A model generated the notes under the pieces. It was not told where the DNA came from. It ran no database searches and saw nothing but the letters and a program-made list of their open reading frames with translations. The position numbers and the translations under genes were made by a program. From NCBI GenBank assembly GCA_023253575.1, contig JALRGB010000228.1, forward strand, positions 1 through 7,455: a DNA stretch of 7,455 nt, read 5' to 3'. This document shows positions 6,655 through 7,455 of the stretch, one piece after another. The DNA comes from Verrucomicrobiales bacterium. Its GTDB lineage: Bacteria > Verrucomicrobiota > Verrucomicrobiia > Verrucomicrobiales > V1-33. How positions within the stretch are numbered: the stretch's first letter is position 1; the number at the start of each line of letters is the position of its first letter.

Positions 6655-7455
6655 TCAGGGCCTGCGAACGACGCGATAGAACTGTTCGGGCGGTGTCGGT
6701 GATACGCCGGTTTCGATGGATGGTGCCGACAGCGTCAGGACCAGAGTTGTCTGGGTGGCGGCGGTGGGGGCGCCCGAGTCGATCCAAGCCGGGTCCTGGA
6801 GCGAGGATTTAGTTTGCGCTTGGTAGGAGAACCCCGGGGTGGAAAGGACGGTGAGGGTGAGGGCGGAGCCGGCCAGAGAGACGTTGGTGATTTCTGGCGC
6901 TGGTAGCGGACTGGAATTCGCCGTGCCGGCGCTCGCAGTTTCGAGGAAATCGATGGCGTCTCTTCCGTCCGGGGTTCGTCCTTGGCTGATGTTGGGGACT
7001 TGAGAGGCGAAGGTGAGGCGATCAATGAGGGTGCCATCGGGAGCGGTCAGGGTGATGGTTTCGCCGCTGGCCGAGAGTTTAAAAGGCGCGTGCAGGGCGC
7101 TGGGCGGGGTGTTCTGGGTGTTTTGGTCATCGCACCAGACAATCAAGCGGCCTTTTGCGGGCAGTTCGTAGCCGGCAGGAATAAAAAACTGGGATGGAGC
7201 GGGCGTCGAGTCACTCAGTCTCCATCCGCTCAAGTTGACTGGAGTTGTGGTGGGATTGAGCAGTTCTATCCAGTCGTCTGGCTGGCCGTCGGCTGGATCG
7301 GTCACGCTCCCGTTATTGGAGGCCATCCATTCATTAATGACGACGCCCGGCCACTGGCTGGTGCCGGTGTAGGTGATGGTGACTGACTCTGCTCCGATCT
7401 CGGCGCCGGCGGTATCGACCGCCCGCACTTGATACGCGTGGGTCCCGGGTGCGGG
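6655..7455 (-). CDS. Lamin-tail-domain (LTD) exported protein, C-terminal part only
   Basis: The minus-strand frame is open from the right edge to TGA at 6655-6657, giving the last 266 residues; the true start lies outside the window, and a GTG at 7428 is internal. Residues 1-30 (numbered from the edge) look like the end of an Ig/Fn3-like beta domain (HAYQVRAVDTAGAEIG). Residues about 38-165 form an LTD: VVINEWMASN, DDWIELLNPT, VNLSGWRLSD, FIPAGYELPAKGRLIVWCDD, FKLSASGETITLTAPDGTLID and GRTPDG. The last 80 residues form a beta domain with YQAQTKSSLQDPAWIDSG and the terminal FYRVVRRP, a tail frequent in verrucomicrobial secreted proteins. LTD modules in bacteria are mostly extracellular and often accompany CotH-like or nuclease domains, which may lie upstream. 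No catalytic residues are visible in this portion. It faces the same way as the large gene but is separated from it by the repeat region. Confidence 0.88.
   Translation of the reverse strand, partial: PAPGTHAYQVRAVDTAGAEIGAESVTITYTGTSQWPGVVINEWMASNNGSVTDPADGQPDDWIELLNPTTTPVNLSGWRLSDSTPAPSQFFIPAGYELPAKGRLIVWCDDQNTQNTPPSALHAPFKLSASGETITLTAPDGTLIDRLTFASQVPNISQGRTPDGRDAIDFLETASAGTANSSPLPAPEITNVSLAGSALTLTVLSTPGFSYQAQTKSSLQDPAWIDSGAPTAATQTTLVLTLSAPSIETGVSPTPPEQFYRVVRRP

Noticed and set aside
6982..7386. 134-codon plus-strand open frame
   Set aside because: It is antisense to the LTD domain, which has clear conserved motifs.

Overview
The window looks like a chromosomal segment of a free-living member of the Verrucomicrobiota, or a close relative in the Planctomycetota-Verrucomicrobiota-Chlamydiota group. 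The call rests on protein content. There is a secreted DUF1080 (3-keto-disaccharide hydrolase-like) protein, a very large secreted LamG / cytochrome c / DUF6797 / beta-propeller protein, and a lamin-tail-domain (LTD) protein whose C-terminus has the 'YQAQ...DPAW...FYRVVRRP' form common in verrucomicrobial exported proteins. Base composition is moderately GC-rich. No rRNA, tRNA, CRISPR array or recognisable transposase gene was found.

Layout from left to right: (1) 1-324, minus strand: the first 108 codons of a secreted DUF1080 protein that runs off the left edge. (2) 325-528: a divergent intergenic region with a weak candidate promoter for the next gene. (3) 529-834 and 850-2568, plus strand: an HU/IHF-family DNA-binding protein followed 15 bases later by the exodeoxyribonuclease VII large subunit (xseA). 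The XseA has an unusual N-terminal extension of about 108 residues. No xseB follows. (4) 2569-2785: a convergent intergenic region with only weak hairpins. (5) 2786-6319, minus strand: a 1177-residue exported multidomain protein with one CxxCH heme site. (6) 6320-6654: a non-coding or weakly coding region holding three same-direction copies of a GGGTCAGACACTTTTT-type motif. The first copy forms a terminator-like hairpin with a degenerate inverted copy. A marginal 53-codon ORF starts at the same spot as the large gene, on the opposite strand. (7) 6655-7455, minus strand: the C-terminal 266 residues of an LTD protein whose start lies beyond the right edge.

The window therefore mixes a housekeeping pair (nucleoid protein and DNA repair nuclease) with exported proteins typical of polysaccharide-degrading Verrucomicrobiota. 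The DUF1080 protein and the large cytochrome/propeller protein plausibly both act outside the cytoplasm on carbohydrates or their oxidised products, but that link is inference. No convincing new defence or mobile system was found. The most unexplained DNA is the repeat-bearing region at about 6460-6570.
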